The notes: a model not told the origin generated them from the letters alone. A stretch of 64,000 nt of DNA from Archaeoglobus sp. UBA230 (GCA_002507545.1 DAVR01000003.1:96531-160530); one strand, 5' to 3'; shown: positions 1-8,849, counted from the stretch's first letter. Program-made: numbers and translations.

Positions 1-813
1 GAAAAGGATAGACAACGCCGTTATCCCTACAGTGAAATTTCTTACTCTGAATAAGCTCACATCGAGCAATGGATACGGATACGTCATTTCCCTGACTATG
101 AATGCCAGTAGATAGGGAAAAGCAATGATGAAGCATGCAAGCGTTTTCTGATTCCACCATCCCCAGTCCTGTCCTTTGATTATACCCAGCGTTAAGGCGC
201 CGAGACCGACAGATAGCAGAATCAAGCCAACAAAATCAATTGGTTCCTTGGTTTTAGCTGGCATTGGAGGTAGGAAAAGCCACGCCATCGCAACTGCAGC
301 TATGCTAACAGGAACATTAATGTAAAAAACCCAGTGCCAGCTCAAATTTGTTGTCAACCACCCTCCAATTATCGGACCGAGTGAGAACGCAGATGCGGTT
401 AAAATTGCATTTAGACCCATTGCAGCTCCCCTTTTACCCGGTGGAAACAACTCTACCATGATTGCGAGAATGTTACCACTGAGCATTGCACCTCCAAAGG
501 CCTGCAAAACTCTAAAACCGATGAGAGATCCAACATCCCAAGATTCTGCACAAAGGTAACTACTGAGGCCAAATAAAACCATCCCGGCCATGTAATAATA
601 GTCTCTCCTCATCATGTCGCCGAGCTTACCTGCGAGAACGAGCAAAACAACCATTGTGATTGTGTAGGCGTTGAGTATCCACTGCACATCGGAAGCCTTT
701 GCGTTGAAATCCTCTGCAATTCTCGGCAATGCAACGTTTAGAACGCTGACATCGAGAAGAACCATAAACAGACCAAGACCAACTGGGATCAACGCAAGCC
801 AGTTACTTCGCAT
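1..813 (-). CDS. MFS drug-type exporter, DHA2 (EmrB/QacA) family, partial
   Basis: The reverse strand is open from an ATG at 813 to the window edge, giving the first 271 codons with no stop. The product starts MRSNWLALIPVGLGLFMVLL and has the DHA2 hallmarks: LDVSVLNVALP in helix 1, WILNAYT in helix 2, GKLGDMMRRD in the helix 2-3 loop, and the helix 5 motif with GPIIGGWL followed by WHWVFYINVP. Members have 14 membrane helices and export drugs or metabolites by proton antiport; only the N-terminal half is present here. It diverges from the gene at 868 across a 54-bp AT-rich gap. The substrate cannot be told. Confidence 0.88.
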   Translation of the reverse strand, partial: MRSNWLALIPVGLGLFMVLLDVSVLNVALPRIAEDFNAKASDVQWILNAYTITMVVLLVLAGKLGDMMRRDYYYMAGMVLFGLSSYLCAESWDVGSLIGFRVLQAFGGAMLSGNILAIMVELFPPGKRGAAMGLNAILTASAFSLGPIIGGWLTTNLSWHWVFYINVPVSIAAVAMAWLFLPPMPAKTKEPIDFVGLILLSVGLGALTLGIIKGQDWGWWNQKTLACFIIAFPYLLAFIVREMTYPYPLLDVSLFRVRNFTVGITALSILF

Positions 814-827
814 GATTTCTGAATTTA

Positions 828-846
828 CTGAAAAATAAATTAAGCT
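828..846. promoter_or_regulatory. shared AT-rich promoter core between divergent genes
   Basis: The 54-bp gap between the MFS gene (start 813) and the gene at 868 holds one AT-rich block, TGAAAAATAAATTAAGC. It lies about 28 bp from both start codons, so it could serve as a TATA box in both directions, with leaderless transcripts each way. Confidence 0.45.
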
Positions 847-867
847 TTTTGTCAGCGTAAAGGATAA

Positions 868-1878
868 ATGTGCTCAAGTGGCAAGCATGTTATGAAACTA
901 CACTGGTGGGGTGCACCTGAAAAAATTGCAGAGAAGGCTGAACTAAAATCTCCGGTGGAAAGATTTGAAGGGTCAAATTTAATAAAAAAAGCAGGTCAGG
1001 TGACGGTTTTTCTAAGTGGTGTAATGGTTCTTGAGAAATACGATGCCAACAGGCTTTTCGGCAGCAAAGACACAAACGATTTGTTTGTTGCAACAACGTA
1101 TCAGGTAGGGACGGAGCCAACGATTACAACCGTGCATTACATCAAGGAGAATGCTGAAATCGGATGGCACGGTGATTTTTTCAGCAACGTTGTCTTGGCT
1201 GAAGATGATTTCACTTCTGACCACATAACGCTGAGAGTGCAGGTGTATGATCTGGATAAATACGACAAATACAAAGATTTTGTCGAAAAGGTCTTCAAAG
1301 AGTTCGATGTTGGTTTGATTTTCCCTGCTCTTCTGCCCTACATGGCATTTGGCTCAGCCATATCGGATCAAATTTTGAGGCTTATAGATTCTCTGGACAC
1401 CCACGACAGGATAATTGACGAGCGAGTCAGGTTTGCAATTGCAGAGCCTAAAACCGGACAAAAGATACTGCAAACAGGACATTTTGTATGCTTCAGAGAG
1501 AGTATAGACGCTGAAGACGAAAATTTGTATTTGGACAAAAATCTCAGGGTTGTTCACGAGGATGGAAAGAGGTTTGATGGCTGCAGCTATGCTGTCTACA
1601 CTGTAACCGATGAAGTTTACACAGACTACAGATGGAAAATAGATCAGAAGATTGCAAAGCTTATTTCGGAGCTAAATGGCAAGGGAAATAGCGGTGAAGC
1701 AGCAATACATTTCCTGCGTAAGACGATGGAGGCATACACAAAATACCGTAAGGCTGAAAGATACGTCGAATTGAAATCTAAGTCTGAACTCACGGAAGAG
1801 GAAAAGAGGTTACTGAACAGACTTGAGAGGGAAATAAGGTCGGACGAAGTGTTGAACCATCTACTGTCGGGCGTATAG
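868..1878 (+). CDS. conserved-looking hypothetical protein, 336 aa
   Basis: I do not recognise this protein. It is soluble, with no signal peptide or membrane helix. Residues 1-240 look like mixed beta structure (stretches such as ITLRVQVYDLDKYDKYKDFV), and the last 70 residues are charged and helical (YVELKSKSELTEEEKRLLNR). A TATA-like block about 30 bp upstream supports the ATG at 868; a second in-frame ATG at 892 (MKLHWWGAP) is possible. Its stop codon abuts the stop of the convergent ABC ATPase gene, so it is not part of that operon. Codon use looks like that of its neighbours. Confidence 0.7.
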   Translation: MCSSGKHVMKLHWWGAPEKIAEKAELKSPVERFEGSNLIKKAGQVTVFLSGVMVLEKYDANRLFGSKDTNDLFVATTYQVGTEPTITTVHYIKENAEIGWHGDFFSNVVLAEDDFTSDHITLRVQVYDLDKYDKYKDFVEKVFKEFDVGLIFPALLPYMAFGSAISDQILRLIDSLDTHDRIIDERVRFAIAEPKTGQKILQTGHFVCFRESIDAEDENLYLDKNLRVVHEDGKRFDGCSYAVYTVTDEVYTDYRWKIDQKIAKLISELNGKGNSGEAAIHFLRKTMEAYTKYRKAERYVELKSKSELTEEEKRLLNRLEREIRSDEVLNHLLSGV

Positions 1879-2574
1879 CTACTCCAAACTCCTGTATAAC
1901 TCCACCCTGAGTTCAGCAAAATCCTGCGAAGTTCTATCCCTCGGCTTTGGTAGGTCTACTTCAACCGTTCTGACAACTCTTGCCGGGCGTGGTGAAAATA
2001 CCACAATCCTGTCCGCAAGAAAGAGAGCTTCATCAATGCTGTGAGTGACGAAAACAACAGTTTTTCCTTTAACTATCTTCAAAAGTTCCTCCTGCATCCT
2101 TTCCCTTGTCCGTGCATCGAGACTGGCGAAGGGTTCGTCCATCAGTAACAAATCCGGCTGAACCGCCAATGCCCTTGCAATTCCGGCTTTCTGTCTCATG
2201 CCACCGCTCAACTGCTTTGGATAGTAACCCTCAAATCCTGAGAGACCGACAAGCTCTATAGTCTCTCTCACTGCTGGAGTATTCACTTCAAATCCCGTAG
2301 CCTTTACCGCAAACATCACGTTTTCGTAAACAGTCTTCCAAGGAAGAAGTCTATCATCCTGAAAAACGAACCCTATCCTGCCTCCGGAATCAAAAACGAT
2401 TTCTCCACTGTCTGCTTTCTCGATCCCCGCTATTATTTTGAGTATTGTGGTTTTACCGCATCCGCTCTCTCCGATTATGCACAAGAACTCTCCCTCATCA
2501 ACGCTAAAGGTAACTCCATCAAGAACCTTCAGAGTTCCGTAGTATTTCGAAACGTTCAGAACCTTCAACGCCAT
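1879..2574 (-). CDS. ABC transporter ATP-binding protein, nitrate/sulfonate/taurine (SsuB/TauB) type
   Basis: This is the ATPase of an importer encoded by three overlapping genes. At 231 aa it has the full set of ABC motifs: Walker A GESGCGKTT (residues 35-43), a Q-loop in FQDDRLLPW, signature LSGGMRQ, Walker B LLLMDEP and the switch His in VTHSIDEA. DDRLLPWKTVYENV is typical of the NitT/TauT group. It is the last gene of the operon; its start overlaps the permease stop by 10 bp, which suggests translational coupling. The transported solute (nitrate, sulfonate, a pyrimidine or another anion) cannot be read from the ATPase. Confidence 0.9.
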   Translation of the reverse strand: MALKVLNVSKYYGTLKVLDGVTFSVDEGEFLCIIGESGCGKTTILKIIAGIEKADSGEIVFDSGGRIGFVFQDDRLLPWKTVYENVMFAVKATGFEVNTPAVRETIELVGLSGFEGYYPKQLSGGMRQKAGIARALAVQPDLLLMDEPFASLDARTRERMQEELLKIVKGKTVVFVTHSIDEALFLADRIVVFSPRPARVVRTVEVDLPKPRDRTSQDFAELRVELYRSLE

Positions 2575-3311
2575 GGCATCACCAATCTTTCAGCCCTGAG
2601 CAGCACCGAGTTCATAAGATACCCCACTATCCCGATCATGGCCATCCCTGCAACGATCTCCGCAACCCTCCCACCAACCTGATACATCGTCATGATGAAG
2701 TATCCAAGCCCCTCACCCGATGTTGCAATCATCTCGGCAGCAATTATGCTCATCCACCCCACGCCAAGCCCTATTCTTATTCCTGTCATTATACCCTGCA
2801 AAGAGTGGGGGACAACAATCTCCTTCAGAATGAGCAAATCATTGGCTCTGAATACCTTCGCCATCTCAAGAAACTCCTCAGGGACGTTTCTTGCGTAGTC
2901 AAAGACCGAAATCAAACAGGGAAAAAAAGACCCGACGAAGACTATGAAAATTTGCGAAATCTGAACAGTGTTGGGGAAAGGTGCAAAGATGATGTAAGCG
3001 AGAGGAATCCATGCCAAAGGTGGGATTGGGCGAATTGCCTCGATTGCAGGCATTAAAATCTCTCCTACATTTCTGTTCCAGCCTGTCAGAATGGCGAGCG
3101 GAATGGCAATACTGAAGGCTACTGATGATGCAAAAATGACTCTAAGCAAACTTGCCCACGCATGTTCAAGGAGTGTTTTTCCGAGAACGGGTTCGGGAGT
3201 GAAAAGGAGATAAAAGAACTTCTCAGCCACCTCGTGGGGGTGAGGTAGTTCAGTAAAGAATGCCACTACATACCATAGAAAGATAAAGAAGGCAGCACTT
3301 TTCAGTCTCAT
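2565..3311 (-). CDS. ABC transporter permease, SsuC/TauC type
   Basis: A 248-aa inner-membrane permease with about six hydrophobic helices. The cytoplasmic coupling loop that docks on the ATPase is visible (VPHSLQGIMTGIRIGLGVGW), as is the family stretch RPIPPLAWIPLAYI near residues 93-106. Its ATG overlaps the TGA of the binding-protein gene (ATGA), and it runs 10 bp into the ATPase gene. Family and gene order indicate a NitT/TauT-type uptake system. Confidence 0.9.
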   Translation of the reverse strand: MRLKSAAFFIFLWYVVAFFTELPHPHEVAEKFFYLLFTPEPVLGKTLLEHAWASLLRVIFASSVAFSIAIPLAILTGWNRNVGEILMPAIEAIRPIPPLAWIPLAYIIFAPFPNTVQISQIFIVFVGSFFPCLISVFDYARNVPEEFLEMAKVFRANDLLILKEIVVPHSLQGIMTGIRIGLGVGWMSIIAAEMIATSGEGLGYFIMTMYQVGGRVAEIVAGMAMIGIVGYLMNSVLLRAERLVMPWR

Positions 3312-4321
3312 GTGCCTATCTCCAAACCTGCCTTTTCAGCAGCAATCCTTAGCAAGAAATCCTGTACAGTGCCGAAACCCGGTATGGCGACCTTCTTTCC
3401 TGCAAGCTCCTCCAAGCTCTTTGCATCCTTTGCCACGATCGCTGAACCCTCATTGTTCGCCCCCGCAATGATGCTGATGCTGATGTCATCATTAACCCTT
3501 TTCAGAGTAGCCGGAGCGCCGCCGAGATATCCTGCATCAATTTCCCCATTCTTGAATCCCTCCATCTCCATCACACCGTTCGCAAACTCCTTCGCTTCCA
3601 CCTCCAATCCAACCTGCTCGTAGTAACCCTCCTTCATCGCAACGTAAAAGGCAAGCTGGTGCAAGTCGGCTGTCAAATATCCCACTCTAACTTTCTTGTT
3701 TACCTTCTCAGGCACCCAGTTCTCGTTCTCCTTCAACCTTTCTAAGACATAGTTGTAAAACTCGCTGTAGAGAAGGTCTTTCAAAAATTCATCTTCACTG
3801 TCATATCCGAGGTCTCTTGGCTTTTTCGTCAGATACCCTCCCCTTTCGAGTTCCCGATAGTATTTAACAAACTCTTCTTTGTCTGGATACTCGACAAACC
3901 TTATCCTCTCCAGAGCCTCCTCTATAACCTCCCTATCTTTGCCTGTAAATTCTGAGGCATATTCAAGAACTTTTTCTCTGTTCTCCTCTGAATTTATGAA
4001 TCTTGTTGCCTTAACGTGTGCCCAGACAAGGGCAACAGCAACATCCCTGTTTGATTTGTCTGATATCGCGACAACACAGCATGGGTGATTCGGCCATATA
4101 TCGTGTGAGGTAGATATTATTTTTCCAAAACCATTCACAACAGCCTCGCTTACAAAGGGCTCCCACGCAACGAAAGCATCAATCTCCCCAAGCTTAAGTT
4201 GCTCCACCATATCACGAGGAGACATTGTAACAACTTTGACCTTTTTCTTCTCCATTTCAGTCTGCTGACATCCAGCGAGGATTATCGCAAATACCACTGC
4301 GAGGATAATCAACCTTCTCAT
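3308..4321 (-). CDS. ABC substrate-binding lipoprotein, NMT1/SsuA type, lobes in circularly permuted order
   Basis: A 337-aa lipoprotein that should catch the solute outside the membrane. Residues 1-18 are a signal peptide with lipobox LAGC (Cys18). The odd point is domain order. Residues 28-200 match what is normally the second lobe (VVTMSPRDMVEQLKLGEIDA, then FVAWEPF). Residues 209-337 match the normal first lobe (VRVGYLTADLHQLAFYVAMK at 211-230, then GYLGGAPATLKR and KKVAIPGFGTVQDFLLR). The protein stops at AGLEIGT, exactly where an ordinary homologue would continue into the KVKVVTMSPRDM segment found here at residue 27. It is the first gene of the operon and overlaps the permease by 4 bp. 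The reading frame is intact, so the order is not a local frameshift. Confidence 0.88.
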   Translation of the reverse strand: MRRLIILAVVFAIILAGCQQTEMEKKKVKVVTMSPRDMVEQLKLGEIDAFVAWEPFVSEAVVNGFGKIISTSHDIWPNHPCCVVAISDKSNRDVAVALVWAHVKATRFINSEENREKVLEYASEFTGKDREVIEEALERIRFVEYPDKEEFVKYYRELERGGYLTKKPRDLGYDSEDEFLKDLLYSEFYNYVLERLKENENWVPEKVNKKVRVGYLTADLHQLAFYVAMKEGYYEQVGLEVEAKEFANGVMEMEGFKNGEIDAGYLGGAPATLKRVNDDISISIIAGANNEGSAIVAKDAKSLEELAGKKVAIPGFGTVQDFLLRIAAEKAGLEIGT

Positions 4322-4388
4322 GCCTTAACATAACTCTCCTTGATTATAATCTTTCCCATTTGGCTTGATATTATCCAAATCAGAAAAA

Positions 4389-4398
4389 TTTTATTTAT
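4389..4398 (+). promoter_or_regulatory. TATA-like box of the HTH regulator gene
   Basis: TTTTATTTAT is centred about 24 bp before the ATG at 4417, with no ribosome binding site between. This fits a leaderless archaeal promoter and favours 4417 over the upstream TTG at 4411. Confidence 0.5.
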
Positions 4399-4416
4399 TA
4401 ATACTCTATTTTGGTC

Positions 4417-4887
4417 ATGATATCAAGACTTGTGGAGTGTATCGCGAGAGGCGAAGATTTTGGGAGATGCCTTGGAAGGGTGCTTGCTGAAAAAGGTCTG
4501 ACGCCTGCAGAATTTGCGAGAAAAGCTGACATTCCTCAATCAACGCTTTACAAGATTCTAAGAGGTTACAAGCCGAGATACGATACGCTTGCTAAAATTT
4601 TCTCCGCTCTGCATGAGGAAAGAAACTTCGTTGCCCTGATCGCCGCAAGGTATGTTGTGGAGGAAAAGAGGTTTGATGAAAGAGTTAGGGTTTACCCTGC
4701 TACCACGCTCGAAGATGCGATAGTTGCGGTTGTGAGAGCTGAGAAAGATGGAGCGAGAGCGATTATTTGTGCACCAATAATCAGCAGTCTCGTCGAGAAG
4801 ATTGTTGACGTGCCAGTGATAACCATAAAGCCGGAAAAAAGTGTTGAAAGGGTAGTCAAGATGGCAATTGAAAAATTCAACCTTTAA
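4417..4887 (+). CDS. XRE-type helix-turn-helix transcriptional regulator
   Basis: A protein of about 156 aa. Residues 18-60 form a lambda-repressor-like HTH (KGLTPAEFARKADIPQSTLY, then KILRGYKPRYDTLAKI). The rest (YPATTLEDAIVAVVRAEKDG and IICAPIISSLVEKIVDVPVI) looks like an alpha/beta sensor domain. I chose the ATG at 4417 because of the TATA box upstream; a TTG at 4411 would add two residues. It diverges from the ABC importer operon, so it may regulate that operon; this is inference from position. Its 3' end overlaps the convergent gene at 4877 by 11 bp. Confidence 0.82.
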   Translation: MISRLVECIARGEDFGRCLGRVLAEKGLTPAEFARKADIPQSTLYKILRGYKPRYDTLAKIFSALHEERNFVALIAARYVVEEKRFDERVRVYPATTLEDAIVAVVRAEKDGARAIICAPIISSLVEKIVDVPVITIKPEKSVERVVKMAIEKFNL

Positions 4888-5140
4888 GGGTTTCCCTTAT
4901 GTACATCCTCACACAGGCTTTGTTCTCGATGACGTGCAGGATGATGAGGATTGCTGCCGTCAAGGCAAGATAGGTATGGATGTCCTGCCAGAACTGCTTT
5001 TGAAAGCCGAAAATTATTAACTGCCCTGCCTTAGGGCCATGGGGCCAGAAGTATAGGACAAGACCAGTTATTGCTGTAACAATTCCGGTGGCGACCATCG
5101 AGTAAAACAGAACGATCCTTCTCACTTTTCTCCAACTCAT
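4877..5140 (-). CDS. small membrane protein, DUF4405/cytochrome b-like
   Basis: About 87 aa with two long hydrophobic helices (IVLFYSMVATGIVTAITGLV, then LTAAILIILHVIENKA) separated by a loop with FWQDIHTYLAL. The His in the loop and the His in helix 2 resemble the haem-ligand arrangement of DUF4405/cytochrome b561-like proteins, but haem binding is only a guess. I placed the start at the internal ATG (MSWRKVRR) because TTATTAAAT lies about 27 bp upstream; a longer frame begins at 5173. Confidence 0.65.
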   Translation of the reverse strand: MSWRKVRRIVLFYSMVATGIVTAITGLVLYFWPHGPKAGQLIIFGFQKQFWQDIHTYLALTAAILIILHVIENKACVRMYIRETLKG

Positions 5141-5179
5141 ACTGATACTAATTTGATTGGGATTTAATAACATATGGGA

Positions 5180-5193
5180 AAAGTTTAAATTTA
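5180..5193 (+). promoter_or_regulatory. TATA-like box for the aIF5A-agmatinase operon
   Basis: AAAGTTTAAATTTA lies about 35 bp before the aIF5A ATG. Unlike most genes here, this one also has a purine-rich Shine-Dalgarno stretch (GGGGGTTG) just upstream of the start, so a short leader is likely. Confidence 0.45.
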
Positions 5194-5223
5194 CACAAAA
5201 GAAAGCAGCGAAGGGGGTTGAAT

Positions 5224-5610
5224 ATGAGGCAGCAGGTTGAGGTTAGACAGCTCAGAGAGGGGGGATACGTGGTTATTGATGACGAGCCTTGTGAAATTAT
5301 CAGCATGTCTGTGAGTAAGCCCGGTAAACATGGTGCTGCAAAGGCAAGAATTGATGCTATCGGCATTTTCGACTCGCAGAAGAGGAGTATAGTTCAGCCC
5401 GTTACAGCAAAAATCTACGTTCCGATAGTCGAACGGAAGAGGGCTCAGATCATCAGCGTTACGGGTAACGTAGCCCAGCTAATGGACATGGAAACCTACG
5501 AGACCTTTGAACTTGAGATCCCAGAGGAGCTCAAGGACAAAATAGAACCGGGAAGAGAAGTGATGTATCTTGAGTCTCTCGGAAAGAGAAAGATTGAGAG
5601 AATGGCGTAA
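5224..5610 (+). CDS. translation factor aIF5A (hypusine-containing protein)
   Basis: A 128-aa aIF5A that helps the ribosome form and release difficult peptide bonds. The N-terminal SH3-like domain carries the modification loop KPGKHGAAK; by family alignment Lys35 is the residue converted to (deoxy)hypusine. The C-terminal OB domain follows. The ATG at 5224, preceded by GGGGGTTG, is preferred over the TTG at 5218. Its TAA shares one base with the ATG of agmatinase (TAATG), so the two are co-translated. That pairing is meaningful because the modification uses spermidine derived from agmatine. Confidence 0.95.
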   Translation: MRQQVEVRQLREGGYVVIDDEPCEIISMSVSKPGKHGAAKARIDAIGIFDSQKRSIVQPVTAKIYVPIVERKRAQIISVTGNVAQLMDMETYETFELEIPEELKDKIEPGREVMYLESLGKRKIERMA

Positions 5611-6431
5611 TGCACATTGACTCCTATTTCTCAATTTCCAATTCGAATTTGGAAGAAGCTGAATACGTTATATTCGGAATACCATACGACGCCACACAAT
5701 CTTTCAAGTCAGGTTCGAGATTTGCCCCGAATGCTGTAAGGGAGGCAAGCTGGAATCTTGAAAGCTATTCTAATCTTTTTGATGTTGAGCTGAGTTTGAT
5801 TAGAGTATGCGATGCAGGAAATGTCAACTGCGATGGACCCTTTGAGAATATACTAAAGAGAGTTAACGAACTTACGTCTGGAATTGGGGCTTTTACAATT
5901 GCAATCGGCGGCGAACACACCGTGAGCGTTGCAGCATCACAAAAGTTCGATGATGCCTGTTATGTTGTTTTCGATGCCCACTTCGATCTGAGAGATGAGT
6001 TTGATGGTAGCAGATACAACCATGCATGCACAATAAGAAGAGTTCTTGAGAGCGGTAGGGATGTGATAATTCTTGGAGTGAGAAGCGGGACAAAGGAGGA
6101 AAAGGAGTTTGCTGAAGACAATGTGAAATGGATTTACTCTTGGGGATATGACATTGGGATGGCATTGAAACTTTTGAAGAGCTACGACAGGATATACCTT
6201 TCATTAGACATGGATGTCTTCGATCCATCCTTTGCTCCCGGAGTATCAACTCCTGAGCCCTTTGGCTTAGCCCCTTTAGACTTTTTGCGACTTGTTGAAA
6301 GGATTGCTGACAGAGTTGTCGGTTTTGACGTATGTGAAGTTGTTCCAGACCAGAATAAAATCACCCAAACCTTAGCTGCCAAAATCATTTTTGAGGTAAT
6401 AGCGGCGAGGGTTGCAGGCGGGACAGGTTAA
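5610..6431 (+). CDS. speB: agmatinase (arginase/ureohydrolase family)
   Basis: A 273-aa manganese ureohydrolase, most likely splitting agmatine into putrescine and urea for polyamine synthesis. The metal-binding signatures are intact: GGEHTVS, DAHFDLRDEF, a substrate-loop NHAC, and SLDMDVFDPSFAPGVSTPEP. Length and motifs fit archaeal agmatinases; an aminopropylagmatine ureohydrolase activity is possible and not distinguishable by sequence. The gene is translationally coupled to aIF5A through a 1-bp stop/start overlap. Confidence 0.92.
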   Translation: MHIDSYFSISNSNLEEAEYVIFGIPYDATQSFKSGSRFAPNAVREASWNLESYSNLFDVELSLIRVCDAGNVNCDGPFENILKRVNELTSGIGAFTIAIGGEHTVSVAASQKFDDACYVVFDAHFDLRDEFDGSRYNHACTIRRVLESGRDVIILGVRSGTKEEKEFAEDNVKWIYSWGYDIGMALKLLKSYDRIYLSLDMDVFDPSFAPGVSTPEPFGLAPLDFLRLVERIADRVVGFDVCEVVPDQNKITQTLAAKIIFEVIAARVAGGTG

Positions 6432-6464
6432 AGGATTATATGAAGTGTGGGTGAGTTGAAAACC

Positions 6465-6809
6465 ATGAAGGTTGAGCATTACTCCTTCGGCAGGATAAGG
6501 ATTGATGGAAAAGAATACACTTCTGATGTTATAGTGGGTTCAGGCTATCTGAGGGATGGATGGTGGAGAAAGGAGGGGCACCGAGTTCAGCTTGAGGATG
6601 TTGCCAGCATACTCGATCTTGACTTTGAGGTTATAATTTTCGGTACAGGGGCGAATGGAAGGGTTAGAGTTGACGATGAAGTGGTAAGGGCTTTTAAAGA
6701 GAGGGGAAAGGAGGTCATAGTGGCGATGACGGGTGAGGCGGTCAAAGTTTACAACGAATTGCTGAAAAAGAATAGAAAGGTAATTCTGGCAGCTCATCTT
6801 ACCTGCTGA
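6465..6809 (+). CDS. MTH938/NDUFAF3-like domain protein (DUF498)
   Basis: A 114-aa single-domain protein of the Mth938 fold. The family pattern is clear: MKVEHYSFGRIRIDGKEYTS, GWWRKEGHRVQLED, VIIFGTGANGRVRVDDE, and a KVYNELLKKNRKVILAAHLT tail. The biochemical role is unknown; eukaryotic relatives assist complex I assembly. I prefer the ATG at 6465, preceded by GGGTGAG, over the GTG at 6447. It lies 30 bp behind agmatinase and converges on top6B with a 1-bp gap. Confidence 0.85.
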   Translation: MKVEHYSFGRIRIDGKEYTSDVIVGSGYLRDGWWRKEGHRVQLEDVASILDLDFEVIIFGTGANGRVRVDDEVVRAFKERGKEVIVAMTGEAVKVYNELLKKNRKVILAAHLTC

Positions 6810-6810
6810 G

Positions 6811-8622
6811 TCATTCCAGAGCCATAATCTCTGCACCACTTAGAATATCCTTTTCCACACCCTCAACAAGCGGTTTTCTGTTGAGTATTCTACCCCTGAG
6901 GGAATATCTCAGCTCGACCTCCTCGTCGGGCTTCAGTGCCACGATCCATGAGACTGTTGTATATCCGGAGGACGTTATCTTCGCACCATCAGCCTTTACC
7001 TCCCCAGAGCACATTTCAAACACCTTTAACTCTTTCTTGGACTTCGTGAAGTTCGATACTCTCAGAACGACTTCCTTGATTCCGTTCTGCTCCGCCACAT
7101 CCCTCTCGATGTGTAGATACCCCATGATCCTCGCGACTATCTTGTCCACCTCGATGGGGTCTTTCTCCAGAACCTCGCAGACTTTACGAGCGATGAGTGG
7201 TAAAACCTTGCTTATCATCTCCTCCTTCTTTTTCTTCTTCTGCTGTCTGCTTCTTCTATCTATATACTCCTTAAGCCTCCTCCCTGCCTCCTGCAGAGCT
7301 AAACGTGTTTCGTCAATTATCTCTGGGATTGCTGCCACAGCCTCCTTCGATTCTGAAGTGTAAGGGATGTTTGTCGAGGCAACATGGACGAGGATGACGG
7401 CAGGGGCTGAGGGCAGTTCCCCCTTATTCTGCATCAAACCATAGGTCTTCCAGTTCACATTCTCAACTGCTTTTGTCAAAGCACATCCTCCCTGCTGATA
7501 GAGTAAGGGAATCTTGTTCGCATACCTTAGCAGCATCACCTTCTCTGTCTTTATCTCCCCCCCATACGCGATTCCGACCTCCACGAGGAACGGATGACCA
7601 GAGTAAACTTTCGGCTTCCTTGTTACAGCATAAACGAATTCCGGAGAATACTGTGCCATCAGGCTCCTTGAAATCATCTTCTCCCCTATTGGAGACAGAC
7701 AATCAGTCGGGGGTGGCAGAAAATCCGTGCTGCGGAAGGCTTCGAGAAGCTTAGCGGCTTCATCTCTCCCCATTTCCTGTGGTTTCTCAGTTCCGCCAAA
7801 TCCTGCCCTTCTAAGAACGTCTTCCGCTATCTTGTCTCCAACCCTTACGAACTCCTCCTTAAGGAATTTTTTAAGCGTATTCGCCTTTGTTGCCTTGAGC
7901 ATGTTCATAAGGGTTCCAAGCTCTATACCATGGGGATGGGGCTTGATTGACTTTGGTGAGGGTGGAATTTCATCGGTAACCCTGCCAAACTCGTGTATAG
8001 CTCCATCTGGTTCTACAAAGGTTATTTTTGCGTGTGGATTTATAACCGCAGTTTCTTTCAGGTATTCAAGGACACTTTGCTTTCTCTCTCTCACGTAATT
8101 TCCGGCAATTTCAAGCTCGATTTTTGTCCCGCTTGGAAGATACCAGTCTTCCTCACACTCTTCAACAATTTCTGGCTCGTTTCTCTTCGTATTGATGTAC
8201 AGCACCATCTTAGTTGCCCTCTCATCATCGGCTGTTTTCGATATCACTACTGCCGGCTTTCCAGTTGTTAGCTGAGCATACAATACCGCGGCGGATATTC
8301 CTATCCCCTGCTGACCTCTGCTCTGTCTTATTTCGTGAAATCTCGACCCGTATAGTAACTTCCCGAAAACTTTGGGTATTTGTTTCCTCTCAATTCCCGG
8401 TCCGTTGTCCTCAACAACGACTCTGAAGTGATCGTCAACCTTTGATATTCTGACAAAGATGTCAGGTAGTATCCCCGCCTCCTCACACGCATCGAGGGCG
8501 TTATCAACAGCCTCCTTGACGACGGTGATGATAGCCTTGGCGGGGTTGGAGTAGCCGAGTATGTGCTTGTTCTTCTCGAAGAACTCCGCAACGCTAATCT
8601 CTCTGTGCTTGCTCTCCGTCAT
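6811..8622 (-). CDS. top6B: DNA topoisomerase VI subunit B
   Basis: A 603-aa ATPase subunit of the type IIB topoisomerase that relaxes and decatenates DNA. The GHKL ATPase motifs are present: [16 protein letters not shown] (N box), [14 protein letters not shown] (G1) and [11 protein letters not shown] (G2), followed by the helix-2-turn-helix region ([10 protein letters not shown]) and the transducer. QNKGELP is the likely switch-lysine loop. The partner subunit A, which cuts DNA, is not in this window. The ATG overlaps the stop of the upstream Lrp-type gene (ATGA), so the two are translated together. Confidence 0.96.
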   Translation of the reverse strand: MTESKHREISVAEFFEKNKHILGYSNPAKAIITVVKEAVDNALDACEEAGILPDIFVRISKVDDHFRVVVEDNGPGIERKQIPKVFGKLLYGSRFHEIRQSRGQQGIGISAAVLYAQLTTGKPAVVISKTADDERATKMVLYINTKRNEPEIVEECEEDWYLPSGTKIELEIAGNYVRERKQSVLEYLKETAVINPHAKITFVEPDGAIHEFGRVTDEIPPSPKSIKPHPHGIELGTLMNMLKATKANTLKKFLKEEFVRVGDKIAEDVLRRAGFGGTEKPQEMGRDEAAKLLEAFRSTDFLPPPTDCLSPIGEKMISRSLMAQYSPEFVYAVTRKPKVYSGHPFLVEVGIAYGGEIKTEKVMLLRYANKIPLLYQQGGCALTKAVENVNWKTYGLMQNKGELPSAPAVILVHVASTNIPYTSESKEAVAAIPEIIDETRLALQEAGRRLKEYIDRRSRQQKKKKKEEMISKVLPLIARKVCEVLEKDPIEVDKIVARIMGYLHIERDVAEQNGIKEVVLRVSNFTKSKKELKVFEMCSGEVKADGAKITSSGYTTVSWIVALKPDEEVELRYSLRGRILNRKPLVEGVEKDILSGAEIMALE

Positions 8623-8849
8623 ATCTCCGCTCCAACGACGGTTTGGGTTTTTGTAACACCCTCAATTCCCCGTATCTCATCAACAAGCCTGTTCAAGTCT
8701 GACAAACTTTGAGTGTCAATGATTACAACAAAGTCAAATTCCCCAAAGACGTGGTAGACCTCTCTTACATCCTTCTTTTTTTTAATCTCAAGATAAACTT
8801 CTTTCTCCTTTCCTGGAGCCACATTTACCATTGTCACTCCAATTACCAT
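8619..8849 (-). CDS. Lrp/AsnC-type effector-binding (RAM) domain protein without DNA-binding domain
   Basis: A 76-aa protein consisting only of the RAM ligand-sensing domain of Lrp/AsnC regulators: [50 protein letters not shown]. It lacks the HTH half (usual length about 150 aa), so it probably acts as a stand-alone amino-acid sensor or by joining other Lrp proteins. It is the first gene of the pair with top6B (4-bp overlap), suggesting coordinated synthesis. Confidence 0.88.
   Translation of the reverse strand: MVIGVTMVNVAPGKEKEVYLEIKKKKDVREVYHVFGEFDFVVIIDTQSLSDLNRLVDEIRGIEGVTKTQTVVGAEI

Noticed and set aside
6881..8426. Several plus-strand open frames opposite top6B
   Set aside because: They are shadows of the well-supported top6B gene, with no family resemblance and unlikely composition.
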